This document shows, piece after piece, positions 21,736 through 34,877 of a stretch of DNA of 64,000 nucleotides. Source of the DNA: Rotaria sp. Silwood1 (lineage: Eukaryota; Rotifera; Eurotatoria; Philodinida; Philodinidae). The notes below the pieces were generated by a model that searched no databases, was not told the DNA's origin, and worked only from the letters and a program-made list of their open reading frames with translations. The DNA lies in NCBI GenBank assembly GCA_905250075.1, contig CAJNOP010000015.1, forward strand, positions 2,905,340 through 2,969,339. Direction: 5' to 3'. The position numbers were made by a program, and so were the translations under genes. Numbering within the stretch: position 1 is the stretch's first letter; each line of letters opens with the position of its first letter.

Positions 21736-23204
21736 TATGTTAAATTCAATTCTATTCACATCTTTTGTTTTCTTATTTTCTCTGTTTATCTACACAAGAT
21801 GTTGTTAATAATTCGCTTTTCTTCTCAAGTTGCTTTTTGTTTCTTCTTTATATTTCAGCTTTTTGTTTTGCATTTCATAATTGATCAGTATCAACTATTT
21901 TTTGACTGTACTAAATTTTGATTTATAAATTTCTTATAATAGAATGAAATAAAATTATTGAACAAAGGTATAATATCTGTTCTATTAGTTTCATCAATTG
22001 AAAATAAATGTTAATTTAACAAAGTGATCCAATTATATTCGTCGTTTCGAATCTCATTTGTAAACATATCCTTTTGATTTTGTGTCACTTTCACATTATC
22101 TCATTACTTTCTGTTTTCACAATTAAAAGATATTATTTGAAAATTGAGTATGTTCAAAAGGAAATTTTGTGTCAAAGAATCATTTCAATCGAATGAGATT
22201 TTTTTTTTTGTTTAACTAAATTACATTATATGAGTTCATCATAATTTTTGAAGCACAGTTAATATTTTCTTGAAACATAAATTCTTATTATTAGTGGTTA
22301 GTTATTTCTTTAGAGTTAAGTCATGTGTTGATCATTGTGGCAGCTGACGTACACTGTTAAATGAAAAAAAACAAATAGTCTACATCATTTTTCTTGAACA
22401 ATGATAATCAAGTTAAAAAAGCTTTGTCTTATGCAATATTTTTAATAACAGTTTGAAAAAATCGTTTAAGTAGGATTTTATATCTTGTTTAACAAAATAG
22501 ACATTATGAATATTTGACTTTTATTTTTAGTCTTTGAGACAATTTAACAACCATTCAAAAACGTCGTGTTGAATGCATTCGATAGACAATTTAATTCTTG
22601 ACAAAACGATCCATTCAATTTTTCTACAAAGCTTTAGTGTTGATGTAAATTTTCATAAGAGTAATGTATACTCATTTGTACTAATGCAGAAATCATAAAA
22701 ATGAGAAAATTCATGAAAATTTTTGAAAAAAGTTTTTCTCAGATTTCGAGTACATTTAAAGGTTCTTCATAGAATCCTGCATCATTTGATGTCATTTTCA
22801 AGATTTAAGAATAAACATTTTCGAGAAACAATTTTAGAATGAAAAATATGAAAATGTCGAAAAACAGTCTTTTCAAACAGACTCAAGGTATTATCGTTGA
22901 AAAATTCAAAGTACTAAAAATGTTTCAATTGTGCACAACAACAATTAAACCATTGTGTTCAAAATTGAATCTGCATTTGATGATATGAAAATCTATGAAA
23001 AAGCATTATTCATACAACAAATTAAATGTATAAACATATTATTTGTCCAAAAAATGCATTCAAAGATTTGTTCTAGTTTTATTTAAAGTTTTTTCTACTG
23101 ATGAGGAACTCTCCCAACTGATAAATCACTTTTGTATCGACACTGTGTACATCATGTAATATCCAATAAGTTATAATTATCCTGATAAGAGTTCATGTCA
23201 TTGG

Positions 23205-23590
23205 TTTATTACTATGGAGATAGTGAAATTTAACAGTATTTTTTTAAAATTAATATCGTGGTCTTCCTCAGAATAGCAAGGAAAACTCATTTTCGAATTT
23301 CGAGTTGAAACTTTGTATAGAACCGGATCTTAACGAGAGTAGTTTATTATGAAAGTTTCAAATCTTTTGATTTGTTTCTATCCTAAAATAAGAGCATAAA
23401 GTCTCACGACGTATATGACACCAACAAAAAGATCTCAAATTTTCAGAACAGACTATAATCACAAAGGTCTGTTTATGTGCAAAGTTTCAAGTTAATATTT
23501 GAACACGAATTTTTCTAGTGTTCCTGAGAGAGACCACGGCATTGATTAAAAATATACTATCAAAGTGCAGTATCTCCACAGCAATAAGCT
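23205..23590. repeat. foldback repeat with arms of about 110 bp
   Basis: The left arm (about 23205-23318) and right arm (about 23480-23590) are imperfect reverse complements. For example ATCGTGGTCTTCCTCAG faces CTGAGAGAGACCACGGC, and GAGTTGAAACTTTG faces CAAAGTTTCAAGTT. A diverged relative lies at 52.6-52.9 kb. No coding capacity is seen. Confidence 0.65.
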
Positions 23591-24495
23591 ATGGACACGA
23601 ATTCTTTTCAGAGTATTTGAGAGATTATTAGGGTCTATATAATATACATGATTTCAACTCAAAAACGATTTATCAATTGAAAAGGTTCCGTCGTGAATAA
23701 AAGTACTACAAATCTTGGCAAAATGATGATCATATAAAGCGAAAACTTCTCAATCTTTTCTTCTATAAGATTTTTACTTTCAACATTACTCTTCACAATT
23801 ATACGCTCACAGATATCATTTAATATCTTTAGAAAAATAGCAAATGGCAGATCGGCAATTAAATAGATGTTAATCTTTCAAACTTTATACAAATCTCGAT
23901 CAGTTTTTAACAAATACAATGTCGATAATTGTGATGAGAATTAAATTCTCTATCGAACGAACTTGATAGCATATTTTAAAATCATTTATAAGTGTCTGAA
24001 AGAGTCAAAAGAATAGCTAGTCATTCATAATGCTTGACCTATTATTGTATTTCTACATATCCATATACAAAATAAAAACTCAAACAGATCATGAGTATAA
24101 GAATTATAAATCATCTACTTTTTTACTATATAACGTTCACATTTCTTCAAATATGTCATTTTTTAAAAGAAGTTTCTCTATTTTTCACTTCGATATTGTT
24201 AGATAACAATAACAATAGTAAAATTCAATATAGACTATCAAACTTATTTCTTTTCATAAAAATCAAACATGTAACTTATATGTCATTTTTTGGTTTTTTA
24301 TTTTATAATATATATAGCATCATTGTTAAATTTGATTTTTTCCTTTCAAATAAAGACTGGAATCATTTTTTTATTAAACAAAGAAATGAAAAAAAGAAGA
24401 AGTCCACCAGCATAACAAAAATGAAAATATGATGAAGTCGAACAAAAAAAAAAGAAAATATAATGATGAAGTTCAATATAACAACATTGAGATCG

Positions 24496-24627
24496 TTATA
24501 GAAGTGAATAATTCATTTCTTGAGCTAGTTTTCTCATCAAATCTGCAGTTATAATTAAACCATTCGTCGCGATATAGTACAAATTTTTCACGTAATCTTT
24601 TGTTTGTTGTTGCACTTGTTTTTCATC
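24496..24627 (-). other. candidate terminal exon, unassigned
   Basis: On the minus strand the acceptor TTCTTTTTCTTGTTAG is followed by 43 open codons and TAA. The peptide is of balanced composition and helix-prone (TKDYVKNLYYIATNGL, TADLMRKLAQEMN), unlike the chance frames around it. I could not find the upstream exon in the next 300 bases nor recognise the protein. If real, it is the 3' end of a small helical protein gene whose other exons lie above 24.7 kb. Confidence 0.35.
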
Positions 24628-25111
24628 CTAACAAGAAAAAGAAAATATTACGAAAAAGTAACTAATATGTTATCAAATGATGACAAATAATATTTAGATA
24701 TCATAATATTTGTAATGTCCATTATTTGCAACTTTTTTTTCAAAAATTGCTTAGATTAAAAACTATTTCTAACTAAAATTTTGGTTATGCTAACATGTTT
24801 ACATCTCTGCTATAGTAATGTCGAAATAAATTTATTAGTGATATGACTGGTATTAGGCTAAGTTTATTGAGTAGTCCTTGTGTAAGACGCATTTCTCAAT
24901 TATAAATATATAGTTCAAATATTTTATGATAGAACGGAATCCTTTGTTTTGGGGGTTCAATCTTTAATGATTCTACCTTATTTACAACATGAATATAAAC
25001 TAGCATATGGTATTCATACGAAAATGTTCTTACATTTAATGTTTCGGACATGTCGAAATTGTTGTGTATAGTGTACAGTGCATCGTGAATAATGCACATA
25101 TAAGCACACAT

Positions 25112-25114
<3 letters not shown>

Positions 25115-25154
<40 letters not shown>
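25115..25154. repeat. (TA)n microsatellite
   Basis: About twenty uninterrupted TA units, directly next to a G/C-rich internal repeat. Confidence 0.95.
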
Positions 25155-25157
<3 letters not shown>

Positions 25158-25159
25158 GA

Positions 25160-25325
25160 TCTGCGGCACAAACGTTCTCGTGTCCCGAATCCCGCTTGTC
25201 CCGTCCCGAAAATTTTTGAATTGTCCCGATCTCGTTTGTTCCGTCCCGAAAATTTTTCGGAACAGTCCCGATTGTCCCACGGCACGGGACAAACGGGATT
25301 TTTCGGAATTCGGGACTGCCCCACA
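25160..25325. repeat. GTCCCG-rich palindromic repeat
   Basis: Blocks such as TTGTCCCGTCCCGAAAATTT occur at least twice in direct order. The reverse form (CACGGGACAAACGGGATTTT, then CGGAATTCGGGAC) follows, so the whole can fold on itself. It is by far the most G/C-rich part of this neighbourhood. Similar CCCGTCCCGAAA repeats occur in various animal genomes as short interspersed elements, as far as I recall. It ends near CCCCACAGTACTC. Confidence 0.7.
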
Positions 25326-27115
25326 GTACTCTAGAGGTATCATATGAAATAAAATAACCCTTTAATGCTAACATATGTATATACGGGCAATGTCGTTCCT
25401 TAGTAATGTATACATCGCAAAATAAAAACGTTTATATCTCTAGGCTCAAAATTTTGTTTTCGCTAATTTTTAGATATCAAAAGTTTGTTGAGCTATTCTG
25501 AATATCTTGAAAAACTCAGCCTGATAGATCTTGATTCCACGAAGTTATTATCGAAAAATCAGTAACAGTGATTTGACATAAGAAAGAAAAAAGCTTTTCA
25601 CTGAGTGAGTTTCCATTTATAAATTCCGCAAGTTAGAACAGTATCTTTGAAAACTAAATAATGCATTTTATAGAGGACTTCAAAACCTCTCTGCAACAGT
25701 TTTTTTCCTGAATATATTAGGCTTAAGAAAAAATTGAGTTTATTTATTGTTAGCGACATGAGTCAGTGCGAATGTAGAAATGAAAAACCTTGATAATCAC
25801 GCGATAATAGCAAAACAAAAAAGTCTCGTTCTTGTACAAAAGTAGATCTCTAGAGAACTGTTTTTTTGGAGCTCAACTTGCTGAAAATCTTATCGTTGAA
25901 TATGTGAACTTTTCTGTCATAAGGTTAGCGAATTATCACTTTGTTACAGTTCAATTAGATGTAAGTTGAAGAAGTCAATATTTTTACATATACTTACGGA
26001 AAAAGAGCTTGCTCAAAAACAAAATAATCCGTATAAACAATTAGAATTCAATCGAAGATTGTCCGATCCTGTTTTTGTTGATTTTCCCTATAGATGCACT
26101 TTCTCATAAAAATTCATTTTCCAGAGATTCTAAAGAAATATTTCTACTATTTAGAATTAATTTTAAACTTCTTATACGTTTATAAGAGTAGCTTTTCGTA
26201 CTTCGTCACGTCGCTAATAAAAAGTAAATCGTTTTCTTTTTTTTTTGAAAAAATCTAGGCATGCACTTGAGACAGAGAATTAGTAGCTTCAAGAATTATC
26301 TAAAGAATGTTGCTTCAATTTCAAGTTTTCTTTTAACCTAAAACATTAATTATTGCAAATTGACCTATTTTTTTTTATGTTGATTCTTTACTGATAACTT
26401 CTTTGAATAAAAATCTCTAGTACTAATATTGTCTGATTATCTAGAGTAACTTAACATACATGTAATATATAAAAATTAGCTCTAGGAAAGTTTATTTTCT
26501 TGAGATATACGCCTTTTAATTTTGTGAAATCATGTCACTAACCTATGATTTATTATGGTTTTTCTCTCTCTTGATTAGACTCTAAATATATCTTTTATTT
26601 TTTTATCTTTTATATTGATAACATCAGGACTGAAATTAACCTTATGCATATCTTCATCTTCTATTAATATCCATTACATATTTAAATAAGAACATTCAAT
26701 CCTGTTTTTTTTTTGTCTCGCAATAAATATTTCGTTCGATTTCATTGTCGAATTCCGTTGTTGTTTTGTTTTTTTTTCACATAGTATAGTATATATTGTA
26801 AAAAGGGGAGAAAAAAAAGACAAGAAACGAAAAAAGTAAGTAGAAGAGTAAAGGATATTAAACACAACAATGAATGAAATGACAACATCTTGACGAACAA
26901 ACAGAAGAAATGAGTGAACGTAAAATAACAGCACTCACAAACATCTCTATATGACAATGACAAGATACAATTTCTGAGACCAAAAGAAAAGAAAAACAGA
27001 AAAGAAAACATTGTTATCTGTCAAACGTCATTCGTACAACCGTAGGATATTTGTATTTCTGTTTCTTATTTATATACACTAATTTTATTTTAAAAAAAAA
27101 ATAATAATAAAGCGA
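25326..27115. other. intergenic AT-rich DNA
   Basis: No gene or repeat family is recognised. Homopolymer tracts near 26.7-26.85 kb give Phe/Leu-rich chance frames. Confidence 0.5.
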
Positions 27116-29104
27116 CTATCTAGATGAATTTGTATTATACGATGTTATTGGCGTATATTGTTGTTGAAGAAATTTTGATGCAAGTAAATCTGGATGTTGT
27201 TTTACAACAGGACCTATTTAAAAAAGAAAACAAAAGTAGTAAAACAACTGAAAAAAAACAAATTTTTTTTTTGTTTTCATTATTTTTACCATCTAATTTA
27301 TCATAATCAATTCGCATACTTTTATGTGTTTTACGCCAAAGTTGTACATCAAATACACAATAAACACCTGTTTCATATGTATCATATTTTTGATCAGGCA
27401 TTATATTTTTTATACGTGTTAACCATATACGTTCATCTTTATGATAACGCCAATCACGTTTATATAATTCATTTGCAGCTGATAATTGCACATAATCATT
27501 ACCAAATAAATAAAATAAAAAAAATAATGTATCTTCATTTAATGTTGAAAAATTCACTTGTGGTAATTTTTCACGTATTTGTATTCCCATTTGATATTCC
27601 ATTGGTACTTGATAATCAATTTCATATGCTCGTGCTTGATTATCAGAAAATGGAGAAATAAATGATGGATATAAATCATTCGTACTTTCCATACCTAGAA
27701 AAAAAGAAAAATATTTTTATTTAAATTTGTAATTTGTTTTTTTTCTATGCTTAATAACTGTTAAAATTTTTTCTGTAAGTTCTATTATTCATTTTATCTC
27801 AAATAATAAATTTCTATAGAGATGAGTTTCATACATTATTAGACAAACTCTATTGAAATGAAAGAATGTCTAGATAAGTGAATTTTTCAATACAAAATAT
27901 CGTATTCGTTTTTAAATTTAAATATTCCCCCCCAACAAAACAAAAAACTTTCAATGAGACTATCAGACTTTATACTCTTTTGTTTTTGAATAATGTGTAA
28001 GATTCATCTAAAAAGGGATTTTTAATCACTTTGTAAAGTTCTTAAGTAAAATTAATATTAATCATAACCAAAAAATTAGATTTTCATTATATATCTGAAT
28101 TTTTTTGCTTTTGTAAACAAATATCAAAGATGATTTCTTAAATACTGTTTTTTTTTTGTTTTCTGAAAATGTTAGTTTCAACCTACAAATGATATTCTTC
28201 ATTTCTATTATATATTCAATATCAGAATATTAAACTTTACAAATCAACATACATTTGCATATAACTCTATATGGGTTTTTTTTTCAATAAGAAAGAAACA
28301 TAAAAGTATAAATTTTCATACTAAGTCCAAGTGTTGTTAAATCAAAATTAAGTAACATTGATGAATCTGGATTTTTCTCAGCTTGTTGAATCATTTGTAA
28401 AAGACCAACAAGACCATATTGATCTGTTATAGTTGATGATGGTAAACCATTTGTAGAACTATTTGATAATGTTGATGATTTATTATTAACAGGTACTTGA
28501 TATCGACTTATTAATGTACTTAATGCATCAATAGATGATTTAAATGATACAGGTGATTGTGATTGTGAATGTTGTGTTTGTGTTGAATTATATCCATTTG
28601 TTATTGTTGATGAAATTTGATTTTGATGATGTGATGGAATATTTAATGTTGATGATGATGATGTTGTTTCATGAAATGTATTTCGATGTGGTAATGGTGG
28701 AAAATCTTCTTGTTGTAATTCAAACTTAGAAGCAAAAAAATAAAATAAAATTTAAATATAAGATTTTTTATTTGTTTTACATTTTTTTCAATTTGTGTTT
28801 GAGAAGATGATGATCCAAGAATATTATCGAAATGTGATGATGTTGTTTGTTGAGTATTAAGAAAATTTGGTTGTTTTAACAATAATTGTTGTGATAATGT
28901 TGATGATGATGATGATGGTTGTCCAATAGTTGTCCATTGTTTTCCACCACCGATAGATCCAAGTAGGGATGTTGAATTTGATGGCATTGGTGTTGGTACT
29001 GTTGAAACTCCACCATTAGTGTTTACATTAAAAAAACATGATGGTGTAGATGATGATGATGTTGTTGATGAATTGGCAGTTGATGCCAAATGTAAATAAG
29101 ACAT
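27116..29104 (-). CDS. CNOT2: CCR4-NOT complex subunit 2 (CNOT2/NOT2), four exons
   Basis: CNOT2 is a scaffold subunit of the CCR4-NOT deadenylase, which shortens mRNA poly(A) tails and represses translation. Exons are 29104-28781, 28724-28322, 27694-27290 and 27213-27116, giving 409 residues with all phases matching. Residues 1-200 are Ser/Thr/Gln-rich and disordered. QQEDFPPLP and YGLVGLLQMIQQ followed by FDLTTLGLS correspond to the conserved middle of animal CNOT2. The C-terminal NOT2/3/5 domain (about 255-375) holds VPMEYQMGIQIREKLPQVNF, ELYKRDWRYHKDERIWLTR, YETGVYCVFD and WRKTHKSMRIDYDKL. The last exon ends in a short Gln/Ser/Thr tail. It is shorter than human CNOT2 because the N-terminal disordered part is reduced. 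Confidence 0.93.
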
Positions 29105-29777
29105 AATGTTAAGAAAAACAAAAAAAAAAAGAATAAAAAATCGAAGAAATTTTTTATTGTCTATAAAAAAAATAAATATATAGTATGTATAAAGACAATC
29201 GATGCTAAATATATATTTAGATGATTTAATATGATGAATAAAATAAGAAATGTTTAATAGTGTCGATATTTATTTATATTTTTATCTTCTATTTTAATGA
29301 AAAATCTGAAAAAAAATGATCATTAGCCATGGCAAAAAAAAGGCCCGGCCCGGATGGAGATAAATTGACATTCGAAGAAATGAGTCGCGACAATCGCTTT
29401 AGTTTACTGATGTTATTAATAGAAATTGAATAGATGAATTTTTGTAAAGAAATTTATAATTCATATCAAAGAATAGTATATTTTTCGAATAAAAAAAACA
29501 ACATAAAAATAGAAAGAAAGACATGTGGCGACGTATTTATTCTGATTTGTTAGAATAATAAAACCATTCACATGAGTTTATTTTCGTGATTCGCAAAAGA
29601 AACGAATTAGATTTAATGAAGAATTTTTGATTTCGAGTTTCTGAATGAAATATTACACCAGGCATAAAAATAATGATATAATATTCTAATAAAAAAAAAA
29701 CTAACTTTCAAAAGTAGCGTCATGTAATAAAGAAAATGAAAACGTAAACCTACGTATTTTTTTTTATTATAGATTGA
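29105..29777. other. divergent upstream region of CNOT2 and cystinosin genes
   Basis: This 673-base interval separates two genes transcribed away from each other and should contain both promoters. A short GC-rich island (GGCCCGGCCCGG near 29342-29354) stands out in otherwise AT-rich DNA. No TATA box can be singled out. Confidence 0.5.
29759..29772 (+). promoter_or_regulatory. splice acceptor five bases before the cystinosin start
   Basis: A T-rich tract ending in TTATTATAG stands directly before ATTGAATG, whose ATG is the start codon. Such an acceptor with no obvious upstream exon suits spliced-leader trans-splicing, which is known in rotifers, or a 5' untranslated intron. Confidence 0.4.
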
Positions 29778-32712
29778 ATGTATTCAAAACTTCTATCAAT
29801 AGTTTTTTTCTTTTTTCTTCTAATTAATCTAACAATATATGCTGACCAAAGTGTATCAGTAATCGCTTTTGAACCATCATATATTAGTATTATAGTCGGT
29901 GAAAATCGTTCAGTTACTGTTCGTCTTCTTATTCCAGACATAATTCCACCTGATGTTTTTATTGAATTTCTTTATAATGATAAACCTAAAGATACACAAG
30001 GTTATATTGATATTTTACCAAATATAACATTTACTCAACAAGCTGGTACTGATCAAAGTCGAGTAATTCTAATAGATGGTCGTCATCATGGACATCTTGT
30101 TGTAACAGCTCAATCACCACAAGTAAATATATCATCCACATATGATTTTCTTCTTATTGATATAGCACGTAGTAAAACATTAAATATTTTAATACAAATA
30201 GTTGGTTGGATTTATTTTATTGCATGGTCAATATCATTTTATCCTCAAATAATATTAAATTTTCGTCGTCAAAGTGTTGTTGGACTTAATTTTGATTTTT
30301 TAGCATTAAATATTCTTGGTCATACATGTTATTCAATATTTAATATATGTTTATATACATCAGATGATGTTCAACAACAGTATTATGCTAAACATCCACA
30401 TGGAGTTTTACCTGTATTACTTAATGATGTAAGAAATATAGAATTATTATTATACGAGTATTTTTAATATGAATATACAGTATTGTTGTTGTAAATACTG
30501 AATAATGAGTCATCGAAGCAGCATCTATTGAGATAATGATTACACAAACATTCATGCTCACTGTAATATTGAAACATTAACTCTATCAAAATACTCTCTG
30601 TTGTGAAACATGATCTATAAAGAATATTGAAGTACAGAGATAGAAATTCCGCACTCATCCTTCTCCTCCCTACGGACCGTATATCGATAACGTCTAGTTA
30701 TTATACATGAACTACGTTGTTATTTATATTTGTGGAGATTTAAGTAAAGTAATGAGAAAGAAATATGTCCCGAAATAGACAGAATAAAACAATCTTTTTA
30801 TGATTAGTAATATCAGGCTACATCGTATTTTACATTTTAATCCAATAGGGATTGTGATGAGCACTTTTATTCTTACCAATCTTACTAGAATATTTTGAGA
30901 AAAATAAAAACGATGAATACAAGGAGTGTTCCAAAGGTTTTGAACCGATTTTAAAATTCATCGTTCTCACATTTAATAAGAGTAAACTCTTTGAAACTTT
31001 AGTGAATTATTGTATATACTTAGTATTACATAAATACAAAGTTCAACCCTTTCGCGCCAGGGTTTTTTCAGTGAGAAATGTGTTCGTATCCAACGGACAA
31101 TTAGTTTTATCACAGTGTGTAAAAAGCTTGAGCGTCTGGAAGGAAAAGTAGCTTTCTGAATAGCTGGAAATTCTGTGAGTCAATGATCTCTACCTTTAAT
31201 ATAATTTTTATTAGAAGTATTTCAATGTATGATAGGTTTCAAAACATGGTACTACGCATAAACCAATATTGCACTCCTTGCACTCGTAAATGCAATATCA
31301 TGCATGTAAACAGAACAAAAGAAAATGTGAATAGAATACGCATGTGTGAGTGTGCTATACTATGATACTGACGGATGGCAGAACAAGTGACAAAACGCTC
31401 AAGTACACGTCCCACAAAGTTAACAAACTACTTCTTTCAATTTTTTAAGACAGACGAAACGAAGCATTAAAAGCTTCGCATTAGAAATGCATATTTACTA
31501 TAAAATTATCATCCCCATTGGTCTTTCTATCCTTGTAACAGATAGAACACCTCAAATACTTGTATCAAATTGTACTTGAAGTCGTATTACTACGGGCATA
31601 TAATGAAAAACCCCGCCGTTCCATATATGGGACACCCGACGCGAAATGGTTAAAGTTTATACTTTTTTACAATCGATGAAAATCTGAAGCAATACTATCA
31701 TGAGCTAGTTTCTCGATTTTTTTCTATCATCTTATTTATTAAAAAAAAAAAAACGATTTCTCGAAATAGAAAGAAACTTACATGAAGTTATCAATGTTCA
31801 TGTATTTATTTATAATCTTCATGATAGTTGATCTGTTATGATTGAATGACAAATTACGTTGGCGGAAATAGAACAATTTGAGATAATTCAAACATGAGAT
31901 TAAGAACGAATGGAACATATTTAGTGTTTCTTTATGTCATCAAATAATCGATAAAATACTAACACAATTAAAATTCATTAAGATAATAAGAAAAATAGTT
32001 CATCATATTCTTATCTATAGTAAAAAGTACAGATCTCAAATTATACTATGTATGTACAATAATCTATAAAAATTTCAAAGATTTTTCATAGACTACTTAT
32101 ATTTTCTTTTGGTTTTTTTGTACATTTTTATTTTCTCGAGATTTTAAAAGTTCAAATGAAAAATTCTAGGTTTTATTCAGTGTTCATGCTGTTTTTGCAT
32201 GTTTAATAACTGTTGGTCAATGTGTATTTTTTGAACGTGGTAAACAACGTATATCATATATTGCACGTATTATTGGTAGTATATTAATTATTTTTTTATT
32301 TATATCAACAATAATTGCATTTACAAATCATTTATCAACATTAAATTTACTTTATTTTTATTCTTATGTTAAATTAGCTATAACAATGATAAAATATGTT
32401 CCACAAGCATGGATGAATTATAAACGAAAATCTACAGAAGGTTGGTCAATTGGAAATATTTTACTTGATTTTACTGGTGGTATATTAAGTGTATTACAAA
32501 TGTTTTTTCTTGCAACAAATTATAATGATTGGTCATCTATATTTGGTTCACCAACGAAATTTGCATTGGGATTATTTTCTGTTTTATTTGATTTAGTTTT
32601 TATTGTTCAACATTATATACTTTATCGAAATAATGAATTAACTACAATACAAACTAATTTTTCAACGAATAGTGACGATGAAAATACATCTATTTTGCCT
32701 GAACAAGCTTGA
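29778..32712 (+). CDS. CTNS: cystinosin, lysosomal cystine/proton symporter, two exons
   Basis: Cystinosin exports cystine from lysosomes with protons. Exon 1 is 29778-30428 and exon 2 is 32170-32712, giving 397 residues (human about 367). The N-terminus is a signal peptide (LLSIVFFFFLLINLTIYA) followed by a lumenal domain with N-glycosylation sites (for example NRSV, NITF, NISS). Then come seven predicted membrane segments with two PQ loops, SFYPQIILNFRRQSVVGLNF and KYVPQAWMNYKRKSTEGWS. These carry the functional Pro-Gln pairs and the Asp of NFDF. The C-terminal tail is short and lacks an obvious GYDQL-type lysosomal signal; DDENTSILPEQA could be an acidic dileucine-like signal. The single intron is 1741 bases, far above the local norm, and contains a transposon-like insert. 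Confidence 0.93.
31047..31649. mobile_element. piggyBac-like non-autonomous element in the cystinosin intron
   Basis: The ends CCCTTTCGCGCCAGG (31047) and, on the other strand, CCATTTCGCGTCGGG (31649 inwards) match at 12 of 15 positions. The right end is followed directly by TTAA and the left is preceded by TCAA. This fits the TTAA target duplication of piggyBac elements with one later change. The roughly 600 bases inside carry no transposase frame, so it would be mobilised in trans. The insert explains part of the unusual intron length. Confidence 0.55.
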
Positions 32713-34877
32713 TTGAAAAAAAAAGAACGTTTTTTTTTTTTTGTTATTATTATTTTTCTATTATTATCTTGATGCCTTTGTTTATTCTTGTCATTTATGC
32801 TCAAGAATAAAATAAATAATCCTGTATAAGAATTTATTTTTATGTACTCGTTTTCGTATCTAAAATATTTTACAGATTTAATATAATCAAGAATAGAATT
32901 GATTCGAAATTTGTCTTATGATTAGAAGCACGTCAATGATTGTTTTATTTGATTAGTTCTAGCATGATAACGATAATAACAATTATGTAAATGTAGAGAA
33001 CGAAAAGAATAAATTACATGAAATTTATTATTCACTGTAAATGACATGAAAATAAAATAGATTATAAATAGTTATTTTTTTTTTTCTTTTCATTCGAAAT
33101 AGACATATTCTTTTAATAATATTATGAAAACAAGACAAAATTGTTCGAATCAAATGAAATCTAGTAAATTCAAACTTTAGATAATAGAAAAACTGTTAGT
33201 AATTCATGTTGCATGTTCATTCATACTATCAACAGTTACAGAACAACTATCAATGTATCGACGACTTTTGTCTAGTTTGAGTCATTTTGGAAGACTATGA
33301 CTGGTACAAACATGTTGTCAGACTCAATATAATCATGAAAGAAAAATTTATGGAAAAACGATTATAATGACAATCGTATCTTAACAATGATGCATTATAA
33401 GCAGACACTCGTATGAATCTTGTTATAGGCAACGGATCGAATTTAAAATTCACTATTAGTCGATGTGCGTCTATTAAAATTTAGAATTATTGATATATTC
33501 ATTTAATCAGTAATCTAATGATTATTTTAATTTTGAAGTAAGGCTTTCGATTCTATCTGTCTTCTTTTCATACTTTGCATTAATATCGTAGAGAACATCG
33601 GTAATTTTTCTTTGCTTGTCAGCTAATACATAGATTCTTCAATTTTATTAAATAGACCTATGCAACGCTTATATCCAAATCTGACTAATGTCAAACAAGG
33701 AACATCACTAAAGCCTTGTTGACTAAATCGAAACTTATTGTATTATGTTTTATGCTTTAATAATTTGAAAATTAAGTTTAGAGCTCGCATTTGAATAATT
33801 TAAAAGCAGATGTACAGTATCCTCGTTCTGACCTTCTCAGGCGTACAGAATAGTCCATATGCGATCATACATGAATGACATATGATATCATTATGACACT
33901 ATATATCATCATTTACGCTATGATGACACATCAATTATGATATAGCCATGAATGTATTAATTGACTTCTTTGTTTGGTATGTAACTGAAGGTATATAGAC
34001 TTCGTTTTCGAACTCTCATTATATACTCTTAGATCGCACAATATGAAATGCCAAATTTCACTGCCGTTGATAGTGCCTCGATTACTAAGTTAACGAAAAT
34101 CATACATAGTTTTTTTAAATAAGTATAACTGTGTTATTTATCCGTTAAGTAAAAAATTTTTATTCTAAGCTCATATCGAAGCATATAGTAGACAAACGAC
34201 TATATATGCTATTGTAGGATATCAGATTGTGTTCTAAATTTAAAGATAATTCCACTATCTGCCTTTATTTTTAACTTTTCATAAATATTCTATAAATGAA
34301 GTTTGTTTTTTTTTGTTCTATTGACTTGACTAGTAACCTTTCCGATTCGTCATAGATTCAATCACATGACAATCGAATAATTTTCTAAAGAAAAAAAAAA
34401 CTTTCTTTTTTTGTATAATGATCATCGCTTTACTATCCTACATTTATTCTTAGTTGTTAAATTTTTTTTTTTTGTTGTTGTTGTTGTTTTAAATAAAGAT
34501 AACAAGGTACAACTTTAGCGAATATTACAAAAGAAACGTCAAGACAAAGAACATTCAGCTAATCAACAAGAATTTTGTCTATAATTATTTTACTGTCACT
34601 GTACACAAAACACATTCATACAAAATTTAGTCACGCTTCAAGCATTGCCATTTGTCGTGTTAACAAGTTTAGACAAGAAACAAAAAAATAAACAAATAAA
34701 CAAAAGAAAACAACTGTTCAGAATGTGCATGTGTGATGATAAGAGACAGAGAAAGACAACAGGGGAATGTATACATGTACGTTTTGTTTTGTTTTTTTAC
34801 CATTCAATTAACGCACAAGTAAAAAGAAAGAAAGAAATTGTTTATTTTTTTTTCTTTGTCATGGAATCTACTATTGA
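32713..34877. other. convergent 3' intergenic region between cystinosin and LKB1 genes
   Basis: AATAAAATAAATAA near 32805-32818 is a likely poly(A) signal for cystinosin. The remainder is AT-rich with no recognised exon. A (TTG)n tract lies at about 34474-34489. Confidence 0.5.

Larger units (their letters stand above)
20913..24495. other. gene-poor AT-rich region
   Basis: No exon chain is recognisable. The region contains hairpin copy 5 (21680-21735) and a foldback repeat (23205-23590), listed separately. Open frames of up to about 110 codons near 24.1 kb are Phe/Ile/Lys-rich and look like chance. Confidence 0.5.

Noticed and set aside
25014-25374. Minus-strand frames with repeated RDGT, GRDKRDSG and FGTxQ-like words resembling a repeat protein.
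   Set aside because: They lie wholly on the GTCCCG palindromic repeat and the (TA)n run, which explains the words.
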